A stretch of DNA of 64,000 nucleotides from Gemmatimonadaceae bacterium. GTDB taxonomy: Bacteria > Gemmatimonadota > Gemmatimonadetes > Gemmatimonadales > Gemmatimonadaceae. Made by a program: the position numbers and the translations under genes. The notes below the pieces were generated by a model. The model saw only the letters and a program-made list of their open reading frames with translations. It was not told the DNA's origin and did no database searches. Positions within the stretch are counted from its first letter, which is position 1, and each line of letters opens with the position of its first letter. Location: assembly GCA_035633115.1 (NCBI GenBank), contig DASQFN010000103.1:1-64000 (forward strand). Reading direction: 5' to 3'. Positions 17,565 to 26,174 of the stretch are shown here, piece after piece.

Positions 17565-17714
17565 AGGACGACACGCTACCCGCTAATCGCTGGGCGCTGA
17601 CTGCTGCGCGCTACGACGGGGCCGCCGGGAAGTTCGCAAAATGATCGGGGCAGTCGTCCTCGCTTGAGCGCGAAGCGGACGGCGACTAGCAGCCAGCGGG
17701 TAGCGTGTCGTCCT
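17565..17714. repeat. 150-base imperfect palindrome between convergent genes
   Basis: AGGACGACACGCTACCCGCT (17565-17584) is perfectly inverted at 17695-17714. Pairing continues imperfectly inward to about 17612/17667, giving arms of roughly 48 bases around a 54-base centre. It fills most of the gap between uppS and the LTXXQ gene. Length and long terminal stem resemble the two elements near 51.7-52.1 kb, but the sequence does not. MITE-like or REP-like element, or structured RNA; not decided. Confidence 0.8.
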
Positions 17715-17755
17715 TATTGCTGTTCGACCTACGCGTCGACGCGAGCCCGGATATG

Positions 17756-17786
17756 AAAAAGGGCCGCCTCATCGGCGACCCTTTTT
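17756..17786 (-). terminator. Rho-independent terminator, possibly bidirectional
   Basis: AAAAAGGG at 17756-17763 pairs with CCCTTTTT at 17779-17786, with a shorter inner CCG/CGG pairing. It lies 15 bases past the stop of the LTXXQ-protein gene and has T runs on both strands, so it may also stop readthrough from the left. Confidence 0.75.
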
Positions 17787-17800
17787 CCCCCCGCGTCCGC

Positions 17801-18355
17801 TCAGCTGCGCTGAGCAGGACGGAAACGCCCGCCCTTGCCTCGGCGCTCCTTGCCACGGTTCTCCATCCGTTCCTTCATACGCTGCTGCGCTGCATCGAAC
17901 TTCGTGCGCTGCTCAGCCGTGAGGAGGTTTCGAATCTCAGCCTGCTGCTGCTGATGAATCGGCTGAATCCGCGCCTGCATGTCGGTGCGGAGCCGCTGAA
18001 ACGCGGCGCGCGCTCCCGCGCTGTCGCCCTTCTGGCGCAGTGCCCGAGCCGCATCGCTCTGAGTCCTGAGCTGTTCGCGAGCCGCCTGGAACCGGGGACG
18101 ATATTTTTCGTGAATCGCGCGAATCTGAGTGCGCTGCGCGTCAGTCAGATTCAGGTCACGAGCAAATCCGCGGTTGAAACCTCGACCGCCATGTCTCCGC
18201 GCTCCGCGCATTCCACCGCGTCGCTGTCCGTCAGGCCCTCGCTCGCCTGGAGCTTTAACGCCGGGCGCCTGAGTGCCGGGAGTCTGCGCGCCGGCAACCC
18301 CGGAAATTCCAATAAGCAGTGCAGCTCCAAGAGCCGCAGCATTCCATCTCGACAT
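17801..18355 (-). CDS. LTXXQ (Spy/CpxP-like) periplasmic protein
   Basis: This 184-residue secreted protein has a signal peptide (cleavage VAGA-Q, about residue 23), a Gly/Arg-rich linker, and a helical body with two LTXXQ motifs, LTDAQRTQI and LTAEQRTKF, separated by a long Gln/Arg-rich helix. This is the architecture of Spy/CpxP-like periplasmic chaperones and envelope stress sensors. The C-terminus is strongly basic. ATG 18355 is preferred because GGAGG lies five bases upstream. It is a single gene closed by a hairpin terminator. A chaperone role is inferred from family only. Confidence 0.82.
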   Translation of the reverse strand: MSRWNAAALGAALLIGISGVAGAQTPGTQAPGVKAPGERGPDGQRRGGMRGARRHGGRGFNRGFARDLNLTDAQRTQIRAIHEKYRPRFQAAREQLRTQSDAARALRQKGDSAGARAAFQRLRTDMQARIQPIHQQQQAEIRNLLTAEQRTKFDAAQQRMKERMENRGKERRGKGGRFRPAQRS

Positions 18356-18509
18356 CAAAACCTCCGTAATCGTCTATGAGCGCGCGGATGCGCGCAATCA
18401 AAATGGTAGACGCGGCGGTACACGCGATGTTAGGGCCGGCTGCTTCCTGCGTTACCCCCGGGATCATACATTTGGGACTGAGCATCTCATCTCATTCAGG
18501 GAGCCGCGA

Positions 18510-18734
18510 ATGCCACTCAAGGAAGGAAAGCGATACTGCATAAACCACCCGAACGCGCGGATGGGCCGCACGGAGCGGTTCAAGGCACTCGTGAACGTCG
18601 ACGGGGCGACAACGACGGGCGTCGGCGGCACGATCGATCCCGGCTCCGGCATCATCGTGATGCCGTTCGTCTGCGAGGAATGCGGATACATGGAGCTTTA
18701 TCTTGCCGACAAGACGCCTGTGGAAAAGAAATAG
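18510..18734 (+). CDS. Small putative metal-binding protein leading the sdh operon
   Basis: A 74-residue protein I cannot assign to a named family. It has CxxH (Cys10, His13) near the start and CxxC (Cys55, Cys58, in FVCEECGYMELY) near the end, a spacing suited to one zinc site in a ribbon fold. It has no signal peptide or membrane segment, so should be cytoplasmic. It ends six bases before the succinate dehydrogenase membrane subunit and shares its direction, so it is probably co-transcribed. An assembly or regulatory role for SDH is possible but unproven. Confidence 0.72.
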   Translation: MPLKEGKRYCINHPNARMGRTERFKALVNVDGATTTGVGGTIDPGSGIIVMPFVCEECGYMELYLADKTPVEKK

Positions 18735-18740
18735 CCGAGA

Positions 18741-19544
18741 ATGGCAACACAGGTAGTTCAGCTGCGTCGCCGCGGCTGGGGTGAGACTCTTCGCCCGGAT
18801 TCGTGGTGGATTCAGCCGCTCGTCGTGTTCACGATTCTCTCGGCTTTCGTCGTCTATACGACGTGGGCGGCGTTACAGAACGCGCATTACGAATTCGGGA
18901 ATTATCTGTCACCGTTGTATTCGCCGGTTCTGTTCGGTGACTCGCCCCAGGCGCTTTTCGGGCCGAAACCGGGATGGTGGCCATCGTTCCTCCCGTTTTC
19001 ACCCGCGCTGCTGATTCTGCCGTTCCCCGGGCTGTTCCGGCTTACCTGTTACTACTACCGCGGCGCGTATTACAAAGCGTTCTGGTCGGATCCGCCCAAC
19101 TGCGCTGTGGGTGAGCCGCGCAAAGGATATCGCGGAGAAGCGTCGTTTCCATTGATCCTTCAGAACGTCCACCGGTATTTCCTGTACATTGCCCTGCTTT
19201 TCATCGTCGTGCTCTCGTATGACGTGTGGAAGGCGCTCTGGTTCGTCAATGCGGCGACCGGACGGGAAGATTTCGGGATCGGCCTGGGAACGCTGCTCCT
19301 GGCGGCGAACGTAGTTCTTCTGGGCGGCTACACTTTCGGCTGCCATTCCCTGCGGCATCTCGTCGGCGGTTATCTCGATCGCCTATCCCGCGCGCCGGTT
19401 CGCAAGAAAGCGTACGACTGCGTCAGCTGCCTCAACCGCGGACACATGCGCTGGGCGTGGTTCAGCCTCGTAATCGTCGCTTTCTGCGATGTCTACGTTC
19501 GTCTTCTTTCCATGGGAGTCTGGACGGACTGGAGACTACTGTAG
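18741..19544 (+). CDS. Succinate dehydrogenase membrane anchor subunit
   Basis: The 267-residue protein has about five membrane segments (near residues 27-50, 83-108, 142-165, 178-203 and 238-260) and several His residues in or near helices that could bind haem, such as those in QNVHRYFLY and FGCHSLRHL. Position directly before the SDH flavoprotein and overlap of its stop with that GTG (TAGTG) identify it as the anchor. It is the long single-anchor type found with actinobacterial and gemmatimonad SDH rather than separate SdhC and SdhD. It would pass electrons to quinone. Confidence 0.82.
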   Translation: MATQVVQLRRRGWGETLRPDSWWIQPLVVFTILSAFVVYTTWAALQNAHYEFGNYLSPLYSPVLFGDSPQALFGPKPGWWPSFLPFSPALLILPFPGLFRLTCYYYRGAYYKAFWSDPPNCAVGEPRKGYRGEASFPLILQNVHRYFLYIALLFIVVLSYDVWKALWFVNAATGREDFGIGLGTLLLAANVVLLGGYTFGCHSLRHLVGGYLDRLSRAPVRKKAYDCVSCLNRGHMRWAWFSLVIVAFCDVYVRLLSMGVWTDWRLL

Positions 19545-21367
19545 TGGCCGATTACGAGACCCACGCCCACGATGTTCTTGTGGTTGGAGCAGGCGGCGCG
19601 GGACTCAGGGCCGCCATAGAAGCAGCGAAGTCCGGAGCCCGGGTGGGGCTCGTTTGCAAATCACTGCTCGGCAAGGCGCACACCGTGATGGCTGAGGGCG
19701 GCGTCGCGGCCGCACTGTCGAATGTCGACGATCGCGACAGCTGGCGCGTCCACTTTGCCGATACGATGCGCGGCGGGCAGTACCTCAACAACTGGCGGAT
19801 GGCGGAGCTGCACGCTAAGGAGGCGCCGGACAGAGTGCGCGAGCTCGAGGCGTGGGGCGCAGTTTTCGACCGGACGCCTGACGGTCGTATTCTGCAGAGG
19901 AATTTCGGCGGACATAAATATCCGCGCCTCGCGCACGTCGGGGACCGCACGGGGCTGGAGATGATTCGCACTCTCCAGGACTATGCAGTGCAGATGGGGA
20001 TCGACGTGCACATGGAATGCACGGTGGTCGACCTCATTAGGGACGGCGAACGAATTGCCGGAGCGTTCGCGTACGACCGCGACCGCGGCCGCTTCAAGGT
20101 TTTCGAGAGCCGGGCGATCGTGCTCGCAACAGGCGGCATCGGCCGTGCCTACAGCGTTACGAGCAACAGCTGGGAGTACACCGGCGACGGTCACTCGCTT
20201 GCATACCGCGCTGGTGCGGCGCTTCAGGACATGGAATTCGTCCAGTTCCATCCTACGGGGATGGTGTGGCCCCCCAGCGTGAAGGGAATTCTCGTCACCG
20301 AAGGTGTGCGCGGCGAGGGGGGCATCCTCGTCAACCGCGAAGGGCGGCGGTTCATGTTCGACGACATTCCGGAGAATTACCGAAGCCAGACGGCCGACAA
20401 TGAAGAGGAAGGGTGGCGCTACGTTCAGGGCGACAAGAGTGCGCGACGCCCCCCCGAGCTGCTCACGCGAGATCACATCGCGCGGGCCATCATGCGCGAG
20501 GTGCGCGAAGGCCGCGGCAGTCCGCACGGTGGTGTCTTCCTCGACATCTCCTGGATCAGTTCGAAGATGCGCAACGCCCCGGACCACATCAAAAAGAAGC
20601 TCCCGAGCATGTACCACCAGTTCAAGCAGCTGGCGGACATCGATATCACGGCCGAGCCGATGGAAGTCGGTCCGACCACGCACTATGTGATGGGCGGCGT
20701 GCGCGTGGACGGAGACAGTCAGATGTCGACATTGCCGGGATTGTTCGCTGCCGGCGAGGCAGCGGCGGGCCTCCATGGCGCTAACCGGCTCGGCGGAAAT
20801 TCGCTGTCAGATCTTCTCGTGTTTGGCATGCGTGCAGGTGAGTACGCCGCGAAGTATGCGGCGGAAACCTCGCCGGCAAGGATTCCACCCGACGAAGTCG
20901 ACGCTGCGGCAAAGGTTGCGCTCGAGCCTTTCGGACGCGCGACGAATGGGAGCTCGGCCGAAGGCCCGTACCAGGTTCAGGACACGCTTCAGGATATGAT
21001 GCAGGACCTCGTGGGAATCGTTCGGCGGCAGGAAGAGATGCAGCGCGCTCTGGATGGAATAGCTGCTCTCAGATTGCGTGCGGCGGCGGTTTCCGTCACC
21101 GGTAATCGTGAATACAACCCGGGCTGGCACACCGCTCTCGATCTCGAGAATCTGCTGATCGTCTCGGAGGCCGTAACGCGCTCGGCGCTCGAGAGGCAGG
21201 AGAGCCGAGGGGCGCAGTTCCGCGAGGATTATCCGGACAAGGATCCGGCTTACGCCAATTTCAACATCACGGTCACGCGGGGCAGGAAAGGTGAGATGAT
21301 CGTGAGCCGAGTGCCGATTCCGCCGATGCGCGACGACCTCAAGCAGATCGTGGAGGAGAACAAGTGA
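19544..21367 (+). CDS. sdhA: Succinate dehydrogenase/fumarate reductase flavoprotein
   Basis: This 607-residue catalytic subunit oxidises succinate to fumarate in the TCA cycle. Visible are the FAD-binding VVGAGGAGLRAAIEA at the N-terminus, the covalent-FAD His in KAHTVMAEGG, the substrate motif QFHPTGMVWP, catalytic GVRGEGGILVN, and THYVMGGVRVDGD near residue 375. The GTG at 19544 overlaps the stop of the anchor gene, with GGAG about nine bases upstream; a longer frame into the anchor gene is not coding. The stop overlaps the sdhB start by four bases. Confidence 0.96.
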   Translation: MADYETHAHDVLVVGAGGAGLRAAIEAAKSGARVGLVCKSLLGKAHTVMAEGGVAAALSNVDDRDSWRVHFADTMRGGQYLNNWRMAELHAKEAPDRVRELEAWGAVFDRTPDGRILQRNFGGHKYPRLAHVGDRTGLEMIRTLQDYAVQMGIDVHMECTVVDLIRDGERIAGAFAYDRDRGRFKVFESRAIVLATGGIGRAYSVTSNSWEYTGDGHSLAYRAGAALQDMEFVQFHPTGMVWPPSVKGILVTEGVRGEGGILVNREGRRFMFDDIPENYRSQTADNEEEGWRYVQGDKSARRPPELLTRDHIARAIMREVREGRGSPHGGVFLDISWISSKMRNAPDHIKKKLPSMYHQFKQLADIDITAEPMEVGPTTHYVMGGVRVDGDSQMSTLPGLFAAGEAAAGLHGANRLGGNSLSDLLVFGMRAGEYAAKYAAETSPARIPPDEVDAAAKVALEPFGRATNGSSAEGPYQVQDTLQDMMQDLVGIVRRQEEMQRALDGIAALRLRAAAVSVTGNREYNPGWHTALDLENLLIVSEAVTRSALERQESRGAQFREDYPDKDPAYANFNITVTRGRKGEMIVSRVPIPPMRDDLKQIVEENK

Positions 21368-22227
21368 CTGCGACAGCGAGGGTGGCGGGGGTGGGGGCGG
21401 GGGCGGGGGCGGCTTCGCACGACGTCGTCAAGAGCGGCCAGCGCGCAGCCGCGCGCAGCGACCAGAGTGCCGGCGGTGAGGCGAAGCGGGCGACCTTTCA
21501 CGTCTGGCGCGGTGACGGTGCTGGTGGCGAGTTCAAGAGCTACGAGACCTCGGTTTCCGAGGGGATGGTGGTCCTCGACGCGATTCATCAGATCCAGGCG
21601 GAGAGCGCGAACGATTTGGCCGTGCGGTGGAACTGCAAGGCAGGGAAATGTGGGTCATGCTCGGCCGAAGTGAACGGCATGCCGAAGCTCATGTGCATGA
21701 CGCGCCTCAATGATCTCGACCTCGACGAGCCGGTGACCGTCGAGCCGATGCACGCTTTTCCTGTCGTTCGCGACCTGGTGACGGACGTGTCATGGAATTT
21801 CGAGGTGAAGAAGCGCATCAGGAAGTTCACGCCTCGCGCGCCCGATGCGCCGGACGGGACCTGGCGTATGGCTCAGTCCGATGTGGATCGCGTGCAGGAA
21901 TTCAGGAAATGCGTCGAGTGCTTTCTCTGCCAGGACGTGTGTCACGTGCTGCGCGATCACCAGAAGCACGACGAGTTCATCGGCCCGCGCTTTCTCGTCC
22001 ATGTCGCCGCGCTGGAGATGCATCCGCTCGACACCGAAAATCGCGTCGACGAGCTGCGGACGGCCCACGGTATCGGCTACTGCAACATCACAAAGTGCTG
22101 CACGAGGGTGTGCCCCGAGAACATCACTATCACCGACAACGCGATCATCCCTCTCAAGGAGCGGGTGGTGGACCAGCATTATGATCCGTTGCGAGGATTA
22201 GTGAGACTCTTCAGGCGAGGCAAGTAA
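21364..22227 (+). CDS. sdhB: Succinate dehydrogenase iron-sulfur subunit
   Basis: The 287-residue protein relays electrons from the flavoprotein to the membrane anchor. Cluster ligands are visible: CKAGKCGSCSAEVNG for [2Fe-2S], CVECFLCQDVCHV and later TKCCTRVCPENI for the [4Fe-4S] and [3Fe-4S] sites. The GTG start overlaps the sdhA stop (GTGA). The first 40 or so residues (Gly/Ala repeat then a charged stretch) precede the ferredoxin fold and are unusual for SdhB; a later start is possible but no better codon is seen before ATFHVWRGDG. A G-rich tract lies within these first codons. Confidence 0.95.
   Translation: MTATARVAGVGAGAGAASHDVVKSGQRAAARSDQSAGGEAKRATFHVWRGDGAGGEFKSYETSVSEGMVVLDAIHQIQAESANDLAVRWNCKAGKCGSCSAEVNGMPKLMCMTRLNDLDLDEPVTVEPMHAFPVVRDLVTDVSWNFEVKKRIRKFTPRAPDAPDGTWRMAQSDVDRVQEFRKCVECFLCQDVCHVLRDHQKHDEFIGPRFLVHVAALEMHPLDTENRVDELRTAHGIGYCNITKCCTRVCPENITITDNAIIPLKERVVDQHYDPLRGLVRLFRRGK
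21387..21411 (+). other. Candidate G-quadruplex at the start of sdhB
   Basis: Four runs of five G separated by single bases lie on the coding strand, at 21387-21391, 21393-21397, 21399-21403 and 21405-21409. This satisfies the strictest quadruplex rule with one-base loops, in mRNA as well as DNA, about 24 bases after the GTG start codon. Confidence 0.7.
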
Positions 22228-22245
22228 AGCAACTACAACCGCTTC

Positions 22246-22431
22246 GCCACAGAGCCACAGAGAACACAGAGAACGGCAAAAATAGGGGGAACAGCACCCG
22301 CCGCCCCGATACCGTTCGTCGTCGCAGTTGTAGTCAACCAAAAAAAACCGAGGAGCCTTCATTGGCGAAGGTCTATGAGCAGCGCTGGAATGGCTGCTTG
22401 TCGTTCTCTGTGCTCTCTGTGTCTCTGTGGC
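22246..22431. repeat. Inverted pair of CACAGAG-type repeats
   Basis: The 34 bases at 22246-22279 are inverted at 22398-22431 with three mismatches. Each arm is built from CACAGAG-like units. The 118-base centre shows no gene. The pair sits between sdhB and the second PQQ dehydrogenase; a shorter related copy is at 48669-48684. Confidence 0.8.
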
Positions 22432-22522
22432 AAGCTCGCAGATCTGTCACATCCAACGAGTGGTGACGCGCCAGGGTCATATCTCGTTTGAACTCGGCCC
22501 GCGACGTGCAGGCACGTCCCCC

Positions 22523-23674
22523 GTGTGCACGGAATTGAAAACGCTTTGCATCATCGCTGGCCTTGTCGCGTGTGGCTCCGATCCTGCAACCGGCCCGGTG
22601 ATCATTCCTGCGGAATTCGCTCTCTCCGTTCAGGAAGTCGTGTCCGGGCTGTCGAATCCAGTGTATGTCACCGCACCGGCGGGTGACGCGCGCCTCTTCG
22701 TGGTGGAGCAGGCCGGCCGCATTCGGATCGTCAAGAACGGGCAGCTGCTCCCGACGCCGTTTCTGGACATTGCCGCGAGAGTGTCGAGCGGAGGCGAGCG
22801 CGGCCTTCTGAGCTTCGCTTTCCATCCCTCATACGCGGCGCGCGGATTCTTCTTTGTCCACTTCACCGACCTCTCCGGCAATACGCGTGTCGAGCGGTTT
22901 TCCCGGTCAAGCGACCCGGATGTCGCTCTGCCCTCGTCGTCGAAGCTAATCTTGACCGTCGCTCAGCCTTTTCCGAATCACAATGGCGGTCTCAACCTGT
23001 TCGGCCCGGACGGCATGCTTTACATCGGTCTCGGCGACGGAGGCAGCGGGGGCGACCCGTTTGGAAATGGTCAGAATCGTAATGCGTTGCTCGGCAAGAT
23101 CCTCCGTATCGACGTCGATCGCGGTGACCCGTACGTCATTCCCGCCGACAATCCGTTCGTGGGTCAGCAGGGAGCGCGAGGTGAGATCTGGGCATTGGGC
23201 CTTCGCAATCCATGGCGCTTCGCCTTCGATCGAACGGGCGGTGTGCTGTACATCGCGGATGTCGGCCAGGATCGCTTCGAGGAAGTGAACGCTGTCCCGG
23301 CGAATCGCGGGGCCGTCAACTACGGATGGAACACGATGGAGGCGGCGTCGTGCTTCGGCTCATCGTCCTGCAGCCAGCAGGGCCTCGAGCTCCCGGTTCT
23401 GTTCTACCCTCGGGCCGGCGGCGCCTGCGCCGTCACCGGCGGATTCGTGTACCGTGGCGCAAGTCTCCCCGAAATCGCCGGGCATTATTTCTATTCGGAC
23501 TATTGTGCCGGATTCCTGAAGAGCTTTCAATTTCAGGCTGGGTCCGCCGTTGAGCAGCGAACCTGGGATGTCGGGAGCATAGGCTCGATTACCTCCTTCG
23601 GGGAAGACGGCGCCAGTGAGCTCTACATGACCTCCTCGAACGGCCGGGTGTATAGGATTATCCGCCGCCCGTGA
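22523..23674 (+). CDS. PQQ-dependent sugar dehydrogenase, lipoprotein (second copy)
   Basis: A 383-residue paralogue of the protein at 3340-4557. Shared motifs are PVYVTAPAGDARLFVVEQAG, LLSFAFHPSY, HNGGLNLFGPDGMLYIGLGD, GLRNPWRFAFDRTGG and NYGWNTMEA. The N-terminus is a lipoprotein signal ending in GLVACGSD. Start is uncertain: GTG 22523 is listed, but TTG 22535 would give the tidier signal beginning LKTLCIIAGL. A frame extending to 22427 runs into the CACAGAG repeat and is unlikely. In this copy the blade around SSCSQQG carries extra Cys that may form a disulfide. No PQQ synthesis genes are in the window. Confidence 0.87.
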   Translation: MCTELKTLCIIAGLVACGSDPATGPVIIPAEFALSVQEVVSGLSNPVYVTAPAGDARLFVVEQAGRIRIVKNGQLLPTPFLDIAARVSSGGERGLLSFAFHPSYAARGFFFVHFTDLSGNTRVERFSRSSDPDVALPSSSKLILTVAQPFPNHNGGLNLFGPDGMLYIGLGDGGSGGDPFGNGQNRNALLGKILRIDVDRGDPYVIPADNPFVGQQGARGEIWALGLRNPWRFAFDRTGGVLYIADVGQDRFEEVNAVPANRGAVNYGWNTMEAASCFGSSSCSQQGLELPVLFYPRAGGACAVTGGFVYRGASLPEIAGHYFYSDYCAGFLKSFQFQAGSAVEQRTWDVGSIGSITSFGEDGASELYMTSSNGRVYRIIRRP

Positions 23675-23768
23675 AACTCTCTCCCTCGCCTGTCTGCCCT
23701 TCATTGCGCTGCTTACATTGCGAGCTTAACCCGCGGTTCGGACCATGACGGGTCAACAGGTGGTGTAA

Positions 23769-24806
23769 TTGGCAATCGATCTTCGCGGGCAGCTTCAGAA
23801 CATTCTTGGAGACACCTACGAGCTGGAGCGCGAGCTCGGCGCGGGTGGAATGGCCCGCGTATTCATCGCGACAGAGTCAGCGCTCGGCAGGAAAGTCGTC
23901 ATCAAGGTTCTTCCGCCGGAGATTGCGGCGGGGGTAAAGGTCGAGCGATTCAAGCGGGAGATTCAGTTTCTCGCGCGTCTGAATCATCCGCACATCGTGC
24001 CGATGCTGGCGGCGGGCGGCGAGGGCGGTCTCTCGTACTATGTGATGCCCTTCATGCAGGGCGAGTCGCTCCGCGCGCGGCTCTTGCAGCATGGCGCGCT
24101 TCCGCAAACTCAGGTGGTGCGGACGCTGCGCGAGGTTGCGACGGCGCTGACGTTCGCGCACGAAAACGGAATCGTCCACCGCGACATCAAGCCCGACAAC
24201 GTTCTGCTCATCGGCGGGTCGGCGATGGTCACGGATTTCGGTGTGGCGAAAGCGCTGTCCGTGTCGACGGGCGACGGAGATCCGAATGCGCTCACTTCGC
24301 TTGGTATCGCGCTCGGCACTCCCAGCTATATCGCTCCGGAGCAGGCGACGGCCGACCCGACGACCGACCACCGTGCGGATCTTTATTCGCTCGGGGCGAT
24401 GGCGTACGAGATGCTGTCTGGCCGAACGCCGTTTTCGGCGCGATCTCCGCAGGCAATGCTGGTCGCGCACATCAGCGAGCCGCCGGTGCCTCTCATCGAG
24501 CGCAAGCCGGACGTCTTTCCATCGCTCAATGTGCTTGTCATGCGTTGTCTGGAGAAATCGGCGGACATGCGGCCACAGACCGCCGAAGAAATCGTGGGTC
24601 TGCTCGATGCGATCGTCACACCGCGCGATGAAGTTGTCGCTGCATCAAATGGCGACGGCGCAGATCGCCTGGAGCCGGAGCTCATTCAAACGCCGCCGGG
24701 GACGCCGGCCGATGCGACGAATACGACCTCCTATACCATCTATCTCCTCGCAGGCGCGGTGGCGATCATCGGCATTGGAGTTCTGATCGCGAAGTGGCTC
24801 ATCTAG
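23769..24806 (+). CDS. Membrane-anchored Ser/Thr protein kinase (PknB type)
   Basis: The 345-residue protein has a complete kinase domain (about residues 15-275): glycine loop GAGGMARVFIA, catalytic Lys in VVIKVLPPE, catalytic loop HRDIKPDNVL, and DFGVAKAL. GTPSYIAPEQA closes the activation loop. A linker rich in Pro, Ala and Thr leads to one C-terminal membrane helix (YLLAGAVAIIGIGVLIAKWL) with no periplasmic sensor, so the kinase is tethered to the inner face. TTG 23769 is the start; the ribosome site is weak. It differs from the array kinases at 27-42 kb, which have TolB-like and TPR domains and no membrane segment. Confidence 0.9.
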   Translation: MAIDLRGQLQNILGDTYELERELGAGGMARVFIATESALGRKVVIKVLPPEIAAGVKVERFKREIQFLARLNHPHIVPMLAAGGEGGLSYYVMPFMQGESLRARLLQHGALPQTQVVRTLREVATALTFAHENGIVHRDIKPDNVLLIGGSAMVTDFGVAKALSVSTGDGDPNALTSLGIALGTPSYIAPEQATADPTTDHRADLYSLGAMAYEMLSGRTPFSARSPQAMLVAHISEPPVPLIERKPDVFPSLNVLVMRCLEKSADMRPQTAEEIVGLLDAIVTPRDEVVAASNGDGADRLEPELIQTPPGTPADATNTTSYTIYLLAGAVAIIGIGVLIAKWLI

Positions 24807-24923
24807 CGAGGCTGGACTCGGACCGGGTCAGCGAGGCGATCGCCTGAAACAAGTCGTGGCGCGGATCGTCACTTGATTTTATCCTAGTTCCCCTCGCAGT
24901 CCCCACGATCCGGTCTCCAAAAG

Positions 24924-26174
24924 ATGAGAAGCACCATCGGGCGTTCGCGCCTTTTCTTTTTTTATTGTCTGTCGCCTGGTTTGAGCGGCGCAAGCGTGCT
25001 GCACGCTCAACAGCCTCCGCTGGTTGAAGCCCGCGCTATCTGGGTTACACGCTTCGATTACGACTCGGAAGCGAAGATCAAATACATAATGGAGACTTCG
25101 GCGAAGGCGCATTTCAACGTCGTGTATTTCCAGGCACGGGCGGCGGGCGACGCGTACTATCGCTCCACGATCGAGCCGTGCGCTGTTCTTCTCTGTGGCA
25201 GGCTCGGCGGCACGCCTTCATATGATCCCCTCGAGGTGGCGGTACGCGAAGGCCATCGCCGCGGCCTTCAGGTGCATGCTTATCTCAATGCGTTGAGTGG
25301 CCGCCCTGCCGGAATCGAAGGGCAGTGCCGCCCGATGACTGAGTCGATGCCAGGCAATCCCCCTCACATGCTGCTCGAGCATCCGGAGTGGGGAGTTACT
25401 TATCGCGACGGTCGCCCGCTTCCATGCCCCAATACCGAAGAGTACATCTGGGTGTCACCGGGTTTTCCGGAGGTGCGGACGCGTCTGGCAAGAGTTGCCG
25501 CAGACGTTGCGCGCCGGTACGACGTAGATGGAATTCACCTCGATCGAATTCGTTATCCCGGCACGGCCTGGTCGTACGATGCTCCGAGTCTCGCCGAGTT
25601 CGGGCGTGATCCCGTGCGATATCGCGCGGAATGGCTCGCCTACCGAACTAATCTCGTCAATCGAATGGTGAAGGAGACGTACGACAGCATCACGGCGGTA
25701 AAGCCCTCGCTCGTGTTCTCAGCTGCGGTGTGGGGCGTCTACGAGGACAAGTGGAATTGGAAGACGCAGTCAGGTCTCAACGACCTCCTGCAGGACGGGC
25801 GCGCGTGGGCGCGTAATGGCTACATGGACGTTCTCGTTCCGATGAACTACTACAAGATTCAGCCGGTGCTGTGCGCGCGCGCTGACTGGACCTGTCTCCT
25901 GCTCGATCATCTCAAAGGAGCCGGCGCTGGTACCGGTCGCCAGATGTACATCGGGATGGATGCGGGTAAGGGGGTAAGGGAGGTCGTAAGCCAGATCAGG
26001 GTTGCGCGACGCAACGGCGCCGCCGGGTTTGCGCTTTTCTCGTTCGGTGAGGCCGACCGTGCAGGGATGTGGCCCGTGCTCGCGGCGAGCGTGTTCTCCC
26101 AGCGCGCTGCAGTGCCCCTCATGCCGTGGAAGCTCGCCCGCGCCGACAGCTCCGCGGCCGGGTCCACTCACTGA
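24924..26174 (+). CDS. Family 10-like glycosylhydrolase (DUF187/GHL10), secreted
   Basis: A 416-residue exported protein with a signal peptide ending near VLHA-Q. The mature chain starts EARAIWVTRFDYDSE, the typical opening of DUF187/GHL10 proteins, then AHFNVVYFQARAAGDAYY, RRGLQVHAYLNA, and GIHLDRIRYPG, which together form a TIM barrel with acidic residues at strand ends. Family members include peptidoglycan-degrading enzymes; the true substrate here is unknown. Its 3' end overlaps the lipid kinase frame, suggesting co-transcription. Confidence 0.85.
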   Translation: MRSTIGRSRLFFFYCLSPGLSGASVLHAQQPPLVEARAIWVTRFDYDSEAKIKYIMETSAKAHFNVVYFQARAAGDAYYRSTIEPCAVLLCGRLGGTPSYDPLEVAVREGHRRGLQVHAYLNALSGRPAGIEGQCRPMTESMPGNPPHMLLEHPEWGVTYRDGRPLPCPNTEEYIWVSPGFPEVRTRLARVAADVARRYDVDGIHLDRIRYPGTAWSYDAPSLAEFGRDPVRYRAEWLAYRTNLVNRMVKETYDSITAVKPSLVFSAAVWGVYEDKWNWKTQSGLNDLLQDGRAWARNGYMDVLVPMNYYKIQPVLCARADWTCLLLDHLKGAGAGTGRQMYIGMDAGKGVREVVSQIRVARRNGAAGFALFSFGEADRAGMWPVLAASVFSQRAAVPLMPWKLARADSSAAGSTH

